Positions 33,856-44,233 are shown, counted from the first letter of the stretch. The stretch: DNA of 45,590 nt from Phocaeicola faecalis (GCF_021730445.1 NZ_JADNRM010000023.1:5878-51467); one strand, 5' to 3'. Notes: generated by a model not told the origin, from the letters alone. Numbers and translations: made by a program.

Positions 33856-33886
33856 CAAAAGTAAAGGAAATCTATTGATAATACAA
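33856..33886 (-). promoter_or_regulatory. Promoter of the frdCAB operon
   Basis: On the minus strand TTG (33884-33886) and TACTTTTG (33856-33863) are separated by 20 bp and fit -33/-7. The leader would be about 60 nt. Confidence 0.65.
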
Positions 33887-33946
33887 GGAATTATGGAAAT
33901 TATTCTTTAATTAGCGCAGGAACAAAGGGAAGAAAGCATAATTTTC

Positions 33947-33954
33947 TATCTTTG
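33947..33954 (+). promoter_or_regulatory. -7 promoter element of the PAP2 phosphatase gene
   Basis: TATCTTTG fits TAnnTTTG, 24 bp before the ATG at 33979. It overlaps the ATG of the longer frame at 33952, excluding that start. Confidence 0.65.
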
Positions 33955-33978
33955 CGGCAGAAAACTGTAAAATATACA

Positions 33979-34593
33979 ATGAATAAAATTATCTTTCTAC
34001 TTCTGAGCTTATGCCTCAGCATGAAATTATCTGCGCAAAACTGGGATATCAACACCGTGAAGGCTATCAACAAATGGCAAGTGCACGGCCTCAGCCGCGG
34101 ATTATCCGAAAGTGGAGTTATCTTACCCATAGGTATTCCCACTGCTATGGGTATTTACGCTTTAATAAAAAAAGACCAACCGTTACTGAAAGATGCCATT
34201 TATATCGGTACGAGTGTGATTGAAGCAGCAGGTATCACATACGCTGCCAAACATATCATAGGACGCGACCGTCCTTTTGTAAAGTACCCCGACAAGGTTC
34301 ATCCTTACGGAGCACCGGATGCAGACAGCCCATCGTTCCCGTCAGGGCACACTGCAGCGGCCTTTTCTCTAGCAACATCGCTTTCCATCACTTACCCCAA
34401 GTGGTACGTCATCGCTCCTTCGGCAGTGTGGGCTTGCGGAGTAGGGTTCGCCCGGATAAACCAAGGAGTGCATTATCCAAGCGATGTAGTGGCAGGAGCT
34501 GCTATCGGAGTGGGATGCGCTTTTGCGAATATTTATATCAACCGCTGGCTAAATAAGGTATTGTTCAAAAAGAAATCTGTAAACACCAAGTAA
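33979..34593 (+). CDS. PAP2-family phosphatase, exported
   Basis: A 204-residue protein with a signal peptide (FLLLSLCLSMKLSAQ) and the three phosphatase motifs: KHIIGRDRP (91-99, KX6RP), PSGH (121-124), and ARINQGVHYPSD with Arg159, His165 and Asp169. In the third motif the usual Ser before Arg is Ala, which is a tolerated variation. Such enzymes dephosphorylate lipid phosphates in the envelope, such as undecaprenyl pyrophosphate or lipid A phosphates. The substrate is not readable here. It is a single-gene unit between the divergent frd promoter and the convergent S41 gene. Confidence 0.88.
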   Translation: MNKIIFLLLSLCLSMKLSAQNWDINTVKAINKWQVHGLSRGLSESGVILPIGIPTAMGIYALIKKDQPLLKDAIYIGTSVIEAAGITYAAKHIIGRDRPFVKYPDKVHPYGAPDADSPSFPSGHTAAAFSLATSLSITYPKWYVIAPSAVWACGVGFARINQGVHYPSDVVAGAAIGVGCAFANIYINRWLNKVLFKKKSVNTK

Positions 34594-34645
34594 CGGTTCA
34601 CCCTTTCTTCACATTGGAGGGTGTGTCGGAACTCTCATAAACTAA

Positions 34646-34685
34646 AAATCACCCTCGCCACAGGTAGTTGTAGCGAGAGTGATTT
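34646..34685. terminator. Bidirectional terminator between PAP2 and S41 genes
   Basis: AAATCACCCTCGC (34646-34658) pairs with GCGAGAGTGATTT (34673-34685) with one mismatch. It is flanked by A-rich and T-rich ends and lies between convergent genes. Confidence 0.6.
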
Positions 34686-34723
34686 CGATAAAAAGGGAGT
34701 TTTGACACATCTCCACAGCCCGA

Positions 34724-36334
34724 CTACTGTTTCTTTTTCAGTAATCCCTCAAAGTCCGGTTGCTCCAACAATTCCAAGGCCTTCCTGATACTTTCGTTAG
34801 CCTCATTGATAACATGATAATATTCATTCATATCCCATAAATCACGGGCTATCAACGCCTTCATCTGCAATTTCAGCAAAGGCAGGGCTTTTTGATATTC
34901 TTCCTCATTATATTCCACGCCCATCTCTTTTCCTGTCGCTACCAATTGCTGAAGCATATCCGGCGAAACCTCGAACTTCTTACGGAAGTCGTCAAACTTC
35001 TTATATTTAGACAGCCATTCATTACGATGTGCATCTATCTGCTGAAAATGTACTTTCATCAATGCCCCTTTATCGCGCAACTGACGATGATACTTCGTAT
35101 AGAGCGTCGTATCAATCGGCACAAAATAATCCGGCATAATGCCACCTCCGCCATACACAGCACGTTCCAGTTTATGAGTCTTGAATTTAAGTGAGTCAGG
35201 GAAATGGATACTATCGGCACTCAACATCTCCCCCCGATTATAGCGGTCTATCAAATCCTCATTATATTTTTCAATACTTTCGTAAGGCTTCTGGATACAA
35301 CGCCCTGCCGGAGTATAATAACGGGCCACCGTCAGGCGAATCATAGAGCCGTCCGGCAAATCGATGGGACGCTGCACCAAGCCTTTGCCAAACGTACGCC
35401 GACCGACTACTACCCCTCTGTCCCAATCCTGCACAGCTCCGGTCACAATCTCACTGGCAGAAGCCGAAAACTCATCCACCAGCACAATAAGACGTCCATC
35501 CCTGAATCCTCCGGTACCTTTTGCAAAGAACTCGCTACGAGGATTCCGGCGTCCTTCGGTATAGACAATCAACTCTTGTTTCTCCAAGAATTCATTGGCC
35601 AAATCAATGGCAGCATTCAGATAACCTCCACCGTTACCCTGCAAATCAAGAATCAAATCTTTCATGCCGAGTTTTTTCAGTTCAGCCAAAGCCTTCTTAA
35701 ATTCCTCATGAGTGGTAGCGCTAAAACGATTGATACGGATATAGCCGATTTTATCCTTCAACATATAAAAAGCATCAAGGCTGTAAACCGGTATTTTATC
35801 CCTTTTCACCGTAAAAGGAAGCAGTTCCCCCACCCCACGGCGCACGATTTTCAAATTCACTTCCGAACCCTTCGGACCTTTCAAACGGCGCATTATATCC
35901 TCCGTACTCATCTTCACACCGGCAATAGTCGTATCATTCACCATCACAATACGGTCGCCGGCCAAGATACCCACCTTTTCAGAAGGACCACCCGATACAG
36001 GCTGTATAACGAAAAGCGTATCTTCCGCCATATTAAACTGAATGCCGATTCCTTCAAAATTGCCTTGCAACGGTTCATTCATCTTTTTTACCTCCTCTGC
36101 ATCCGAATAAACAGAATGCGGGTCAAGCTGTTCCAGCATCTTTATGATAGCTTCTTCCACCATCTTGCCTTCATCCACCTTGTCGACATACAAATTTGCA
36201 ATGGCAAACTCCGCCAACTGCAATTTACGAGCCGGAGAATCCACTAAAGACTTTCTTTCCTGCGCCCGGACAGCACTGAAAGAAAAAATGCAGGCAATCA
36301 AGCCTGCAACTAAATACTTGGTATATTTCATCAT
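34724..36334 (-). CDS. S41 family C-terminal processing peptidase
   Basis: A 536-residue exported serine protease of the CtpA/Prc group. A signal peptide (LVAGLIACIFSFSAVRAQ) is followed by a PDZ domain around 85-180 (EGIGIQF, GDRIVMVNDTTI) and the catalytic core: Ser292 in FSASASEIVTGA and Lys317 in RRTFGKGLVQ, 25 residues apart as in E. coli Prc. It probably trims or degrades envelope proteins. Its first ATG overlaps the coaD stop by one base (TAATG), and a second ATG follows directly. It is the last gene of the acetyltransferase-parE-coaD series. Confidence 0.93.
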   Translation of the reverse strand: MMKYTKYLVAGLIACIFSFSAVRAQERKSLVDSPARKLQLAEFAIANLYVDKVDEGKMVEEAIIKMLEQLDPHSVYSDAEEVKKMNEPLQGNFEGIGIQFNMAEDTLFVIQPVSGGPSEKVGILAGDRIVMVNDTTIAGVKMSTEDIMRRLKGPKGSEVNLKIVRRGVGELLPFTVKRDKIPVYSLDAFYMLKDKIGYIRINRFSATTHEEFKKALAELKKLGMKDLILDLQGNGGGYLNAAIDLANEFLEKQELIVYTEGRRNPRSEFFAKGTGGFRDGRLIVLVDEFSASASEIVTGAVQDWDRGVVVGRRTFGKGLVQRPIDLPDGSMIRLTVARYYTPAGRCIQKPYESIEKYNEDLIDRYNRGEMLSADSIHFPDSLKFKTHKLERAVYGGGGIMPDYFVPIDTTLYTKYHRQLRDKGALMKVHFQQIDAHRNEWLSKYKKFDDFRKKFEVSPDMLQQLVATGKEMGVEYNEEEYQKALPLLKLQMKALIARDLWDMNEYYHVINEANESIRKALELLEQPDFEGLLKKKQ

Positions 36335-36789
36335 TAATCTATTTTCATTCCTTCGGGCAAAAACGGAGTTACATCCTTGCCGAATTGCAATAATTCCCTT
36401 ACAATGGTAGAGCTGATAGAGGTCAGTTCGGGTTCGGTAAACAATAAAATAGTCTCTATCCCTGCCAGTTTCCGATTGATATCGGCAATGGTTTCTTCGT
36501 ACTCGAAATCATGCACGGTACGAATGCCGCGCACGATAAACCCGGCATCCTGCTCTTTGGCAAAATCCACCGTCAGACTGTCATACGCTTCCACCCTGAT
36601 ACGAGGCTCGTCGGCAAACAATCCACGAATCATTTCCAGACGTTTGTCCATCGGGAACCAAGTTTTTTTATTATCATTGATACCAATACCGATAATCACC
36701 TCATCCATAAAGGTCAATGCCCGTTTTACGACCGAATAATGCCCGATGGTAAAGGGGTCGAATGTCCCCGGAAAAATTGCTCTTCTCAT
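36334..36789 (-). CDS. coaD: Phosphopantetheine adenylyltransferase CoaD
   Basis: CoaD makes dephospho-CoA from 4'-phosphopantetheine and ATP, the penultimate step of CoA synthesis. The 151-residue protein has the nucleotidyltransferase motif TFDPFTIGH (9-17) and the second motif ISSTIVREL near 130. Its length is normal for the family. It begins 1 bp after the parE stop and its stop overlaps the S41 protease start, so three unrelated functions are translationally coupled here. Confidence 0.95.
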   Translation of the reverse strand: MRRAIFPGTFDPFTIGHYSVVKRALTFMDEVIIGIGINDNKKTWFPMDKRLEMIRGLFADEPRIRVEAYDSLTVDFAKEQDAGFIVRGIRTVHDFEYEETIADINRKLAGIETILLFTEPELTSISSTIVRELLQFGKDVTPFLPEGMKID

Positions 36790-36790
36790 C

Positions 36791-38668
36791 TCACGCTATA
36801 TCTTCTTCTATAACAAGATTCTCAATTATAAAGTTTTGTCTTTCCATGGTGTTCTTACCCATGTAGAACTCCAGCAGTTCTTTCACCAAATCGGTTTTTC
36901 GGAGACTTACCTGTTCCAAACGCATATCTTTTCCGATAAAATGCTTGAATTCATCGGGTGAAATCTCTCCGAGTCCCTTAAACCGGGTAATTTCAGGATT
37001 AGGGCTCAGCCGTTCGATAGCAGCCACCCTTTCCTCTTCCGAATAGCAATAGACAGTCTCGTACACCCCTTTCTTACGGTTACGCACGCGGAACAAAGGA
37101 GTCTGGAGAATATACACATGACCTTTCTTTATCAGGTCCGGAAAGAATTGCAGGAAGAACGTTATCAACAGCAGACGTATATGCATACCGTCTACATCGG
37201 CATCAGTCGCCACAATCACTTTATTATAACGCAGTCCCTCTATACCTTCTTCTATATTGAGAGCCGCCTGCAGCAAATTAAACTCTTCATTCTCGTACAC
37301 CACCTTCTTGGTCAGTCCGAAAGAATTCAACGGCTTACCACGAAGACTGAACACAGCCTGCGTATTTACATCACGGCTTTTCGTGATGGAACCGCTTGCC
37401 GAATCACCCTCGGTGATAAAGATACAGCTCTCCTCTTTCTTATCCCCTTTCGCATCGTTGAGATGGAAACGGCAATCGCGCAACTTACGGTTATGTAAAT
37501 TCGCTTTCTTGGCACGCTCGCGGGCCAACTTGGTAACGCCGGCTATCGCTTTACGTTCTTTCTCTGATTCCTGTATCTTTTGCAACATCACATCGGCCAC
37601 ATCCGTATGCTTGTGCAAATAATTATCCACTTCCGTCTTCACAAAATCGCCCACAAACTTATTCACCGTAGGGCCGCCGGGAGCCATATTGGTAGACCCC
37701 AGCTTAATCTTGGTCTGACTTTCGAACATCGGTTCTTCCACATTGACGGCAATGGCAGCCACCAATCCGTTACGAATGTCCGCATAATCCATATTCTTAT
37801 TGAAATACTCTTTGATGGTACGTGCAATATGCTCCTTAAAAGCACTTTGATGCGTACCGCCCTGAGTGGTATGCTGTCCGTTGACAAAAGAATAATATTC
37901 CTCACCATACTGTCCGGTATGCGTAAAGGCAATCTCTATATCCTCATCTTTCAGATGGATGATGGGATACAGACCGGTAGCCGTCATATTATCATTCAGC
38001 AAATCCACCAGCCCATTGCGGGACAAGATGCGCTGCCCGTTATAAATGATGGCCAATCCCGTATTAAGGTAAGTATAGTTGCGCAGCATCGTTTCCACAA
38101 ATTCAGAGCGGAAACTATAATTTTCAAATAAAGTATTATCCGGCTCAAAGAAGATATAAGTACCGTTCTCTTCCGAAGTGTCTTCCGTCCGGTCAGTCTG
38201 CAGATTCCCTTTGGCAAAGGTAACTACACGCACCTTTCCTTCGCGATAACTGCGCACCTCAAAGCGCGAGCTCAAGGCATTGACCGCTTTGACACCGACA
38301 CCATTCAGCCCGACACTCTTTTTAAATGCCTTGCTGTCATATTTACCACCCGTGTTCAGCACACTCACCGCCTCAACCAGTTTTCCCTGCGGAATACCAC
38401 GGCCAAAGTCACGCACGCTGACCCGAAGATTCTCTTCTATTGTAATTTCAATCTTTTTGCCCGCCTGCATCTTGAACTCATCGATACTGTTGTCGAGTAC
38501 CTCTTTCAGAAGAACATAAATACCGTCTTCTGCATGCGCTCCGTCACCCAACTTTCCAATATACATACCGGGACGGGTACGCACATGCTCCATATCGCTG
38601 AGGTGGCGGATGTTATCGTCGGTATATTCTACGGCGGAATTGTTTATCAGTTCGTTGTTCTCTTCCAT
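36791..38668 (-). CDS. parE: DNA topoisomerase IV subunit B (ParE)
   Basis: A 625-residue type II topoisomerase ATPase subunit. The GHKL ATP site is formed by [17 protein letters not shown] and [14 protein letters not shown]. The TOPRIM domain has [10 protein letters not shown] and [13 protein letters not shown]. The C-terminal end carries the RFKGLGE motif. At this length it lacks the long insertion of many GyrB proteins, and ParE is the better call. The parC partner is not in the window. It lies 45 bp downstream of the acetyltransferase-like gene with no visible promoter between. Confidence 0.92.
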   Translation of the reverse strand: MEENNELINNSAVEYTDDNIRHLSDMEHVRTRPGMYIGKLGDGAHAEDGIYVLLKEVLDNSIDEFKMQAGKKIEITIEENLRVSVRDFGRGIPQGKLVEAVSVLNTGGKYDSKAFKKSVGLNGVGVKAVNALSSRFEVRSYREGKVRVVTFAKGNLQTDRTEDTSEENGTYIFFEPDNTLFENYSFRSEFVETMLRNYTYLNTGLAIIYNGQRILSRNGLVDLLNDNMTATGLYPIIHLKDEDIEIAFTHTGQYGEEYYSFVNGQHTTQGGTHQSAFKEHIARTIKEYFNKNMDYADIRNGLVAAIAVNVEEPMFESQTKIKLGSTNMAPGGPTVNKFVGDFVKTEVDNYLHKHTDVADVMLQKIQESEKERKAIAGVTKLARERAKKANLHNRKLRDCRFHLNDAKGDKKEESCIFITEGDSASGSITKSRDVNTQAVFSLRGKPLNSFGLTKKVVYENEEFNLLQAALNIEEGIEGLRYNKVIVATDADVDGMHIRLLLITFFLQFFPDLIKKGHVYILQTPLFRVRNRKKGVYETVYCYSEEERVAAIERLSPNPEITRFKGLGEISPDEFKHFIGKDMRLEQVSLRKTDLVKELLEFYMGKNTMERQNFIIENLVIEEDIA

Positions 38669-38713
38669 ATCTTAGTAACGGTTACAAATTCTGTTTCTTC
38701 ACGGCGGCATCTG

Positions 38714-39850
38714 TCAACCGATGCTTTTCTTATAAGCACGACGGCGCTTATGCTGTTCTGTCTTGAAATACTCCCACTGCGCCTGTACCTTTCCGTTCAG
38801 TTCCAGTTCAGGATTACTTTCGGCATACTTGAATCCCAATTGCTGATACACAGGAATCAAGTCGGAGAATAACAAAGCATTCACCCCTTTGTTCTGATAT
38901 TCCGGTTTCACAGCCACCAACAGCAAATCGAGCATAGGAGGATATTTATGCATAAACAGCACCTTCATCAGGTGATACCAACCCATAGGCAGCAAACGTC
39001 CCTTTGCCTTTTGCAATGCTTCAGACAAAGAAGGCATTGAGATACCCACCGCCACCAATTTATCTTCAGCATCAGTCACCAAGGTCACCATACGCAAGTC
39101 TACAATAGGCAGATACATCTTGATATACTGGTTAATCTGTCCTTGTGACAAAGCCGAGAAGCCATAAAGCGGAGCGTATGCCTCATTCATCAACTCGAAT
39201 ATGGCTTGACCATATTCTGCTGCAATTTTCTTACCCGATGTATATTTCTTCACCTTCAGGTTAAACTTGCGTTGAATCAAGTCACTGATACGCTTATGCT
39301 TATCGGGAATCGCATCGGGGATATAAATCTTATACTCCACCCAGTCGGCATCTTTCTCAAACCCCAACTTCTCCATGTGTTGCGGATAGTAAGGATAATT
39401 ATAAATAGTCGCCATCGTACTCAGCTGGTCAAAGCCTTCAATCAACATTCCTTCCGCATCAAAATCAGTAAAGCCCAAAGGCCCTTGAATGGTATCCATG
39501 CCTTTCGACTTTCCCCATTCGGCCACTGCATCCAGCAGTGCACGTGATATTTCTATGTCATCCAAGAAATCAATCCATCCGAAACGCACTTCCTTTTTCT
39601 GCCATGTCTCATTGGCACGGCGATTGATAATTCCGGCAATACGTCCCACCACTTTATCATCTTTATAGGCCAAAAAGTAGACAGCCTCGCAAAACTCAAA
39701 AGCAGCATTCTTCTTGGGGCTGAACGTATTCAGCATATCATCGTACAAATCGGGTACGGAATAGGGATTCTCCTTATATAACTCGTAGTTAAAACGTATA
39801 AACGTCTTTAGTTCCTTTTGGGTACTGACTTTCTTAATGGTAATAGCCAT
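38714..39850 (-). CDS. GNAT-type acyltransferase-like protein
   Basis: A 378-residue protein recognised by its GNAT-like features: FLAYKDDKVVGRIAGIINRRAN in the first half and DLLLVAVKPEYQNKGVNALLF in the second. The latter resembles the acetyl-CoA loop (V..Y..KG...LL). It resembles the E. coli YghO type of uncharacterised proteins. No substrate can be assigned. A near-consensus -7 box (TATCTTTA, minus strand, 39878-39885) precedes it, so it probably leads the transcription unit with parE, coaD and the S41 protease. Confidence 0.7.
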   Translation of the reverse strand: MAITIKKVSTQKELKTFIRFNYELYKENPYSVPDLYDDMLNTFSPKKNAAFEFCEAVYFLAYKDDKVVGRIAGIINRRANETWQKKEVRFGWIDFLDDIEISRALLDAVAEWGKSKGMDTIQGPLGFTDFDAEGMLIEGFDQLSTMATIYNYPYYPQHMEKLGFEKDADWVEYKIYIPDAIPDKHKRISDLIQRKFNLKVKKYTSGKKIAAEYGQAIFELMNEAYAPLYGFSALSQGQINQYIKMYLPIVDLRMVTLVTDAEDKLVAVGISMPSLSEALQKAKGRLLPMGWYHLMKVLFMHKYPPMLDLLLVAVKPEYQNKGVNALLFSDLIPVYQQLGFKYAESNPELELNGKVQAQWEYFKTEQHKRRRAYKKSIG

Positions 39851-39926
39851 GTTCGATTTTTATAAAAATTCAGGCGGTAAAGATAGCTGTTTTTAATTTA
39901 AAAAGAGGTGATTTTCACACCTTTTT

Positions 39927-40889
39927 TCATTGTCGGGCAATAAGATAAGCTGTATAAGCCACATAACACACTATCATCAGCACCCCTTCGGGACGTGTAA
40001 TGGTACGTTTTTTAAAGAACCAGCCCACCAGCCACAACAGCAGTGCAGAAGCAATCATCACCGTCAAGTCAAGATTATTGATACCACCCATCGGTAAGGG
40101 CGAGATAGTTGCGCTACAGCCCAACACAAAGAATATATTAAACAGATTACTACCTATCACATTTCCGATGGCGATACCCGGATTCTTCTTCAATGCAGCC
40201 GTGATAGAGGTAGCCAGTTCGGGCAAAGAGGTGCCTCCCGCCACTAAAGTCAATCCGATAACAGACTCACTGACACCCAACGAACGAGCGATACCGCTTG
40301 CCCCTTCTACAAAGAGCTGTCCGCCAAAGATGAGTCCGGCAAGACCTCCCACTATAAAAAGGACAGATTTCCATATCGGCATCTCTTTTATTTTTTGCTC
40401 CTCTCCCGCTTCCTCATTACCGTTTCGGGCGATGGCAAAAGTATACCGCAGAAAGATGAGAAAGAAAGCGAGCAGGATAAGTCCGTCGACACGTCCGATT
40501 ATATTTTCAGCTCTGCCATCGAGCATCACGTCGTTGGCACAGAAAAAAAGCACCAGCGAAGCAAGAATGACCAACGGTATTTCCTTACTCATGGTTCCTT
40601 CGCCCACTTTAATGGGAAGCACCGCCGCCGTGCATCCTATAATCATCAAAGCATTGAAAGTATTGCTACCCACCACGTTGCCGATAGCCATCTCTGCACT
40701 TCCGTTTAAAGCGGAAAGCACACTGATAACCAACTCGGGAGCGGACGTTCCGAAAGCAACAATGGTGAGGCCGATTACCAAATCGGAAATCCGGAAACGC
40801 TTGGCAACAGCAGCCGAGCCGTCAGTCAGGCCGTTTGCTCCCAGCAATATAAGGGCTAAACCGCCGATTAAAAGAAGGGTGTCTAACAT
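39927..40889 (-). CDS. Calcium/sodium antiporter (CaCA family)
   Basis: A 320-residue membrane protein with about ten helices arranged as an inverted duplication. The two alpha repeats are GLTIVAFGTSAPELVIS and GLTLVAGGTSLPELATS, each followed by an IGNVVGSN or IGNVIGSN motif, which together form the ion-binding site. It exchanges Na+ for Ca2+ or a similar cation across the inner membrane. The start at 40889 (MLDTLLLIGG) is chosen because the extension to 41045 has no homology and runs into the downstream terminator of the neighbouring gene. A near-consensus -7 box (TACCTTTA) lies at 40929-40936. Confidence 0.9.
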   Translation of the reverse strand: MLDTLLLIGGLALILLGANGLTDGSAAVAKRFRISDLVIGLTIVAFGTSAPELVISVLSALNGSAEMAIGNVVGSNTFNALMIIGCTAAVLPIKVGEGTMSKEIPLVILASLVLFFCANDVMLDGRAENIIGRVDGLILLAFFLIFLRYTFAIARNGNEEAGEEQKIKEMPIWKSVLFIVGGLAGLIFGGQLFVEGASGIARSLGVSESVIGLTLVAGGTSLPELATSITAALKKNPGIAIGNVIGSNLFNIFFVLGCSATISPLPMGGINNLDLTVMIASALLLWLVGWFFKKRTITRPEGVLMIVCYVAYTAYLIARQ

Positions 40890-41017
40890 AAATTTATCTG
40901 ATTGGATTTTATAATTTGACGGTAAAATTAAAGGTATTATCCGAAAAAGACAAGGAAATGGAGGAGGAATGACGGAGAAAAAGAAAGCGCATCCGGCAGG
41001 GAACGTTTCACATACAA

Positions 41018-41048
41018 TAAAAAAGGGTGTACTCATGATGTACACCCT
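41018..41048 (-). terminator. Intrinsic terminator of the large surface lipoprotein gene
   Basis: On the minus strand AGGGTGTAC pairs perfectly with GTACACCCT across a 7-nt loop and runs into T6. It lies 25 bp after the stop at 41073. Confidence 0.85.
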
Positions 41049-41072
41049 CTAATATAATAAATAAGTTATTCC

Positions 41073-44000
41073 TTATTTATTCTGAAATTTCATCGTGAAT
41101 GCAGGAAGATCTTTCTTGATAATATTACCATAGATATCTTTTACCTTCAAACGAATAACAGTTTCTACATCACTACCCTGAGATGCTACACTGTTTGATG
41201 TCAACAAGATATGTGCAGCTTCCTTCACTGCTGAGTTATCATCATTATAAGTAGTTTCTACAAATTTGGCAGTATAATATTCATTTACACCGGTTGCAGA
41301 ATTGCTAGTGATAACTTCAACATCGTCTTCTGCAATCGTTCCATAGTCATTGAATGCCACTATCTTAGCTACTGTGTTATTATAAATATATACATTTTTG
41401 CCATACCAGTCTTTACCAATCAGTTTAGACAAGTCAAGTTTTTGTGTTACATTGGTTGAACCCGGATAAGTTAATGTCGGTTTAGCACTCCATGTAAATG
41501 TACAGTCATCAATGTAGTTACCAAATACAACATCAAAATTAGTACCTTCAACAATCCACTGATATTTAAGAGTCTCAACCCAGCTACTAATATCACCATA
41601 GTCATAAGAAACAACCATCGGATACTTAGTTCCGTATTCATCTGCTTCAGGATTCAGAATAGCCTTCGGAGCTTGCAATGCAGGTTTAACATCTGTATCT
41701 TTAGCTATATAAGTTATTACAGTTGCTTTCTCATCACCGGTTACTTTCTGAGCAAAAGTCACCTCAGTTGTGATACCATGCCATACATTATCCAACTCAT
41801 AGAGAACATTCGCATCCTCGGCATTTTCAATCTTCGGATAAACCTTCAATGTATTGTTAACCAATATATTAGTAAACGGCGCTACACTGGCAGGGAATCC
41901 CGGCATTACTTTTGTTAAAGTTACAGTGATAGTCTTCAGCAATTGTCCTCTATCATTGTAGAATCCATAAGTCTGAGTGTATTTCTTACCATTGTCATAC
42001 CAAGTAGCATCTGCACCATCCTGAGTATTAATAACAGCTTTCACATATTTAATATCCTTGGCAATAGCACTCAATTCATCTGTAAGTTCAGATGTTTTAT
42101 CCTCACCATAGAATTTCAAGTCTGTGATAGCAGCCTTACTATTCTCGAGTTTATCAAGTACAATTGTATCACCGGGAGCCAATGCTTTCATTTCAGCTAC
42201 ATTCTTAACCCAATCACCGGCAAATACGTCTGATGCCACTTCTGCCATTGTATATTCTTCTTCATTGGCAGCTTTCCAAGTCCAAGTACAATTGTAAGTA
42301 CCCAATGCATCGGCAGCTTCACCTACCACTACTTCGAATGCTTTACCATCAGGGTCAACCAAAGAACCGTCTTTGTTTACAGCATATACACGGAAACAAA
42401 TGTAATCTGTCAAAGCATCAGCATCTGTGATAGTCAATTCGACAGAACCTGTCTTAGAAACAGTCTTCAGTCCGGTCATTGTCTTTTCATACTTCTGCCA
42501 TGCTACCTTCTCACTTGTATCTGAGTCACCTGCACGAGCATAGTCAATTACTACATAGAAACCTTCTACATTTTCATCTTCTACTTTTACTGTGAAAGGC
42601 TTGTTCAGTGTAACAGGAAGAGCTGATATGTCTTGTTTGCCATCACGGTCATCTGAATCATCTGCCTCTGTATTGGCATCCTTTCCTGAGAATATAGGTT
42701 CAGCCTTAACACCATCTTTCCATGTGCTATCAGCCAACACAGCATAACGGTTAGCTATTTTTGCAACCGCCTTATCATCAACAGTAAATGATAATTCCGC
42801 TGATGTGTTAATATTATCTGTTGTGAAAGCCAAATTATATTCAGAAACAACGCTTCTTGAATAAGTCTTTTCTCCTTCTTTTTCGCCCAATGTTGAGTTA
42901 AGGCTTACTGCATAAAGATTATACTTAGTATCCTCTCCTTCAGTATATTTACCATTTTTATCTTTAGCAACAGTTGCTTCTTTGAACTTAGCTTCATCAT
43001 AGTCTTTGTTCATTTCAACTACAACTTCCCAAACACCTGTTTCAGAAATACCACGTGTGAACTGACCTTTATAAGATTTTACTTCTTTTACAGAAACCAA
43101 ACCTTCCAAGTCTGTGCCTTCGCCATTAATCAATTTAATATTCTCAGCAGAAACCACAGCATCAGTCGGAGATACGCGGATAAGGAATGACTCAGTCAAA
43201 GTTGCTTTTTCACCCTTAACGAATTCAATAGCTCCCGTCATCTTATCACCAAATGTCCATGTTCTGACAGCTTCGGCAGAAAGAAGTGTCAAATTCCAAT
43301 CATTCTGAGGTTCTGTTCCTGCAACCCACAATGAAACATGAGTTACGCCTTTATAAATAGCAGCAGACAAAACTTCCAACTTATTATCAATAGCTGTAAT
43401 CTGATCTGACAAGCCTTTCAAGCTGGTAGACATAGTTTCCAGTGTAGCCTTGATAGTTGCAATATCCTCTTGAGTTTCTTTCACATCGAATGCCTTCAGG
43501 CCATCCAAGATTTCCTGTTGTTTGCCCAATGTAACCAGAATGCCTTCAATGGCAGTCTTGTTGGCATCTACAGCCTCGTCGTTTGACAAGATATAGGCTT
43601 CCAAAGCCTTTTTCTGAGCATCGATAGCAGCTTCATTTTTACCGATAGCTACCTTATTGGCTTTCACTTCAGCATCCAATGTAGTCAGTGTGCCTGCCAA
43701 TGCAGCATCAGCCTGAACCAAAGCGTCTAAAGTCTTTTCGGTAGTTGCCTGAAATGCCTGCAAAGCATTGATTTTACCGTTTACTTCAGCAATAGAAGCT
43801 TCGATTTCTGTAATATCACCTTTTACAGCCTGAATTTCCTCGTCGGTTGCAGTCTGCAATTTAGTGATAGCAGCTTCCAACTCTGCCTTTACACCGGCGA
43901 GTTCTTCTGCAGCTGCAGCAATGGCAGCCTTCTGAGCTTCCAAAGCAGCCTTTTCAGCGGCATCTTTCACTTCTGCTATTTTGCCTTCCAAACCGGCCTG

Positions 44001-44189
44001 AGCTGTTTGCAAGCTTGCGATAGAAGTTTCAACAGCAGTAACCTTATCGCTCAGGTCAGTCTTCTGCTTGTCGATTTGCTCCTGCAAGTCCTTGATGTCG
44101 TCATCATAGTCTTTACAAGACACGAATGTTCCTGTTGACGAAACCATCATGGCTCCGAACAGGATTGCACTTAAAAACTTTTTGTTCAT
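41073..44189 (-). CDS. Large coiled-coil surface lipoprotein, S-layer-like family
   Basis: A 1038-residue protein with a lipoprotein signal (MNKKFLSAILFGAMM..., Cys25) and the surface-export type sequence KDYDDD after the Cys. Residues about 30-275 are a long Ala/Lys/Glu-rich coiled coil with heptad-like spacing (DLQEQIDKQ; KLQTATDEEI; TAIDNKLEVL). From GVTHVSLWVAG near 280 to the end it is beta-rich and Thr/Asp-rich without motifs I recognise, ending DLPAFTMKFQNK. This suggests a stalk carrying surface domains. It is paralogous to the gene at the left edge and is preceded by a matching AraC-type regulator. Similarity to the B. thetaiotaomicron BT1927 S-layer family is from memory. Confidence 0.85.
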   Translation of the reverse strand: MNKKFLSAILFGAMMVSSTGTFVSCKDYDDDIKDLQEQIDKQKTDLSDKVTAVETSIASLQTAQAGLEGKIAEVKDAAEKAALEAQKAAIAAAAEELAGVKAELEAAITKLQTATDEEIQAVKGDITEIEASIAEVNGKINALQAFQATTEKTLDALVQADAALAGTLTTLDAEVKANKVAIGKNEAAIDAQKKALEAYILSNDEAVDANKTAIEGILVTLGKQQEILDGLKAFDVKETQEDIATIKATLETMSTSLKGLSDQITAIDNKLEVLSAAIYKGVTHVSLWVAGTEPQNDWNLTLLSAEAVRTWTFGDKMTGAIEFVKGEKATLTESFLIRVSPTDAVVSAENIKLINGEGTDLEGLVSVKEVKSYKGQFTRGISETGVWEVVVEMNKDYDEAKFKEATVAKDKNGKYTEGEDTKYNLYAVSLNSTLGEKEGEKTYSRSVVSEYNLAFTTDNINTSAELSFTVDDKAVAKIANRYAVLADSTWKDGVKAEPIFSGKDANTEADDSDDRDGKQDISALPVTLNKPFTVKVEDENVEGFYVVIDYARAGDSDTSEKVAWQKYEKTMTGLKTVSKTGSVELTITDADALTDYICFRVYAVNKDGSLVDPDGKAFEVVVGEAADALGTYNCTWTWKAANEEEYTMAEVASDVFAGDWVKNVAEMKALAPGDTIVLDKLENSKAAITDLKFYGEDKTSELTDELSAIAKDIKYVKAVINTQDGADATWYDNGKKYTQTYGFYNDRGQLLKTITVTLTKVMPGFPASVAPFTNILVNNTLKVYPKIENAEDANVLYELDNVWHGITTEVTFAQKVTGDEKATVITYIAKDTDVKPALQAPKAILNPEADEYGTKYPMVVSYDYGDISSWVETLKYQWIVEGTNFDVVFGNYIDDCTFTWSAKPTLTYPGSTNVTQKLDLSKLIGKDWYGKNVYIYNNTVAKIVAFNDYGTIAEDDVEVITSNSATGVNEYYTAKFVETTYNDDNSAVKEAAHILLTSNSVASQGSDVETVIRLKVKDIYGNIIKKDLPAFTMKFQNK

Positions 44190-44200
44190 AATAGAAAAAC

Positions 44201-44220
44201 TTTAAATTTATAAATTTAAA
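44201..44220. repeat. Second copy of the perfect 20-bp leader palindrome
   Basis: Identical to 140-159 (TTTAAATTTATAAATTTAAA), placed 12-31 bp upstream of the ATG at 44189. The flanking bases back to the start codon are also identical between the two loci. Confidence 0.8.
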
Positions 44221-44233
44221 AAACTAAAATTGG

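Noticed and set aside
35204..36247. Plus-strand open frame of 347 codons
   Set aside because: It is antisense to the S41 protease gene, with His/Ile/Thr-rich composition typical of shadow frames.
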